NCBI GenBank assembly: GCA_955651735.1
Contig: CATPAM010000012.1
Span: 1-5,290, forward strand
Direction: 5' to 3'
Origin: Candidatus Acidiferrales bacterium
GTDB taxonomy: Bacteria; Acidobacteriota; Terriglobia; Acidiferrales; UBA7541
Length of the DNA: 5,290 bases
Part shown: positions 5,151 to 5,290 of the stretch, piece after piece
How positions within the stretch are numbered: the stretch's first letter is position 1
How the letters are laid out: every line of letters begins with the position of its first letter
Program-made: the position numbers and the translations under genes
Notes under the pieces: model-generated
What the model saw: only the letters and a program-made list of their open reading frames with translations
What the model was told of the DNA's origin: nothing
The model's database searches: none

Positions 5151-5290
5151 CTATCGCCAGCCCTTGCGTTCCGCGGGATTCAGATTTGGCAGGAACGCCG
5201 TCAGGATTCCAACCGCAGGCAAGAACGAACAAACGTTGTACACAAAACGGATGCTCGTCGCATCCGCCAATTTTCCAAGCAGCGCCGCGC
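5151..5290 (-). CDS. MFS transporter, C-terminal fragment, resembling fosmidomycin-resistance (Fsr) family
   Basis: Only the last 45 codons and the TAG stop lie in the window; the gene continues past its right edge. The residues read Gly-Lys-Leu-Ala-Asp, then a Thr-Ser-Ile-Arg-Phe-Val-Tyr stretch, then one hydrophobic segment (Cys-Ser-Phe-Leu-Pro-Ala-Val-Gly-Ile-Leu-Thr) that ends in Phe-Leu-Pro and a short polar tail. This matches what I recall of the last transmembrane helix of the fosmidomycin-resistance-type major facilitator transporters, which sit in the inner membrane and export small molecules by proton antiport. The transport substrate cannot be judged from this piece. It converges on the zinc-ribbon gene, with 16 bp between the stop codons and no terminator hairpin in that gap. 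Confidence 0.65.
   Translation of the reverse strand, partial: AALLGKLADATSIRFVYNVCSFLPAVGILTAFLPNLNPAERKGWR

Overview
The window is ordinary chromosomal DNA of a moderately GC-rich bacterium. It is tightly packed with housekeeping and metabolic genes and has no sign of a mobile element, CRISPR array, tRNA or rRNA. The mix (M16 peptidase, type I cysteine dioxygenase, RlmN, laccase-domain protein, AcpS, a small zinc-ribbon protein and a fosmidomycin-resistance-type transporter) and the protein style would fit an acidobacterium. That assignment is an impression from family resemblance and was not computed.

Layout, left to right. 1-69 holds nothing I can support. 70-1347 (-) is an M16 zinc peptidase. 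1348-1555 is a 208-bp gap with small dyads but no gene. 1556-2158 (-) is a cysteine dioxygenase. 2159-2284 is a divergent promoter region. 2285-3394 (+) is rlmN. 3395-4348 (-) is pgeF (YfiH/laccase-domain), convergent with rlmN and with no base between the two stop codons. 4349-4408 is a 60-bp divergent region with back-to-back -10 boxes and a strong GC hairpin. 4409-4786 (+) is acpS with a TTG start. 4787-4870 is an 84-bp gap with a near-perfect direct repeat, a short dyad and a clear TATAAT. 4871-5134 (+) is a small four-cysteine zinc-ribbon protein. 5151-5290 (-) is the C-terminal end of an MFS transporter that runs off the window.

The genes do not form one pathway. They cover proteolysis (M16), sulfur amino acid catabolism (cysteine dioxygenase), translation accuracy (RlmN), purine nucleoside or cell-wall-precursor housekeeping (PgeF) and activation of the acyl carrier protein for lipid synthesis (AcpS). 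The layout is strand-alternating, with two divergent and two convergent junctions, so most genes are probably transcribed singly. Only the M16 gene could be read through from an upstream neighbour (cysteine dioxygenase).

No clearly new multi-gene system is visible. The points most worth a second look are: a bacterial cysteine dioxygenase that keeps both residues of the Cys-Tyr crosslink known from animal enzymes; a 9-bp all-GC hairpin at the predicted 5' end of the acpS transcript, just before its ribosome-binding site; the uncharacterised zinc-ribbon protein with a promoter very close to its first ATG; and the two overlapping divergent promoter regions.
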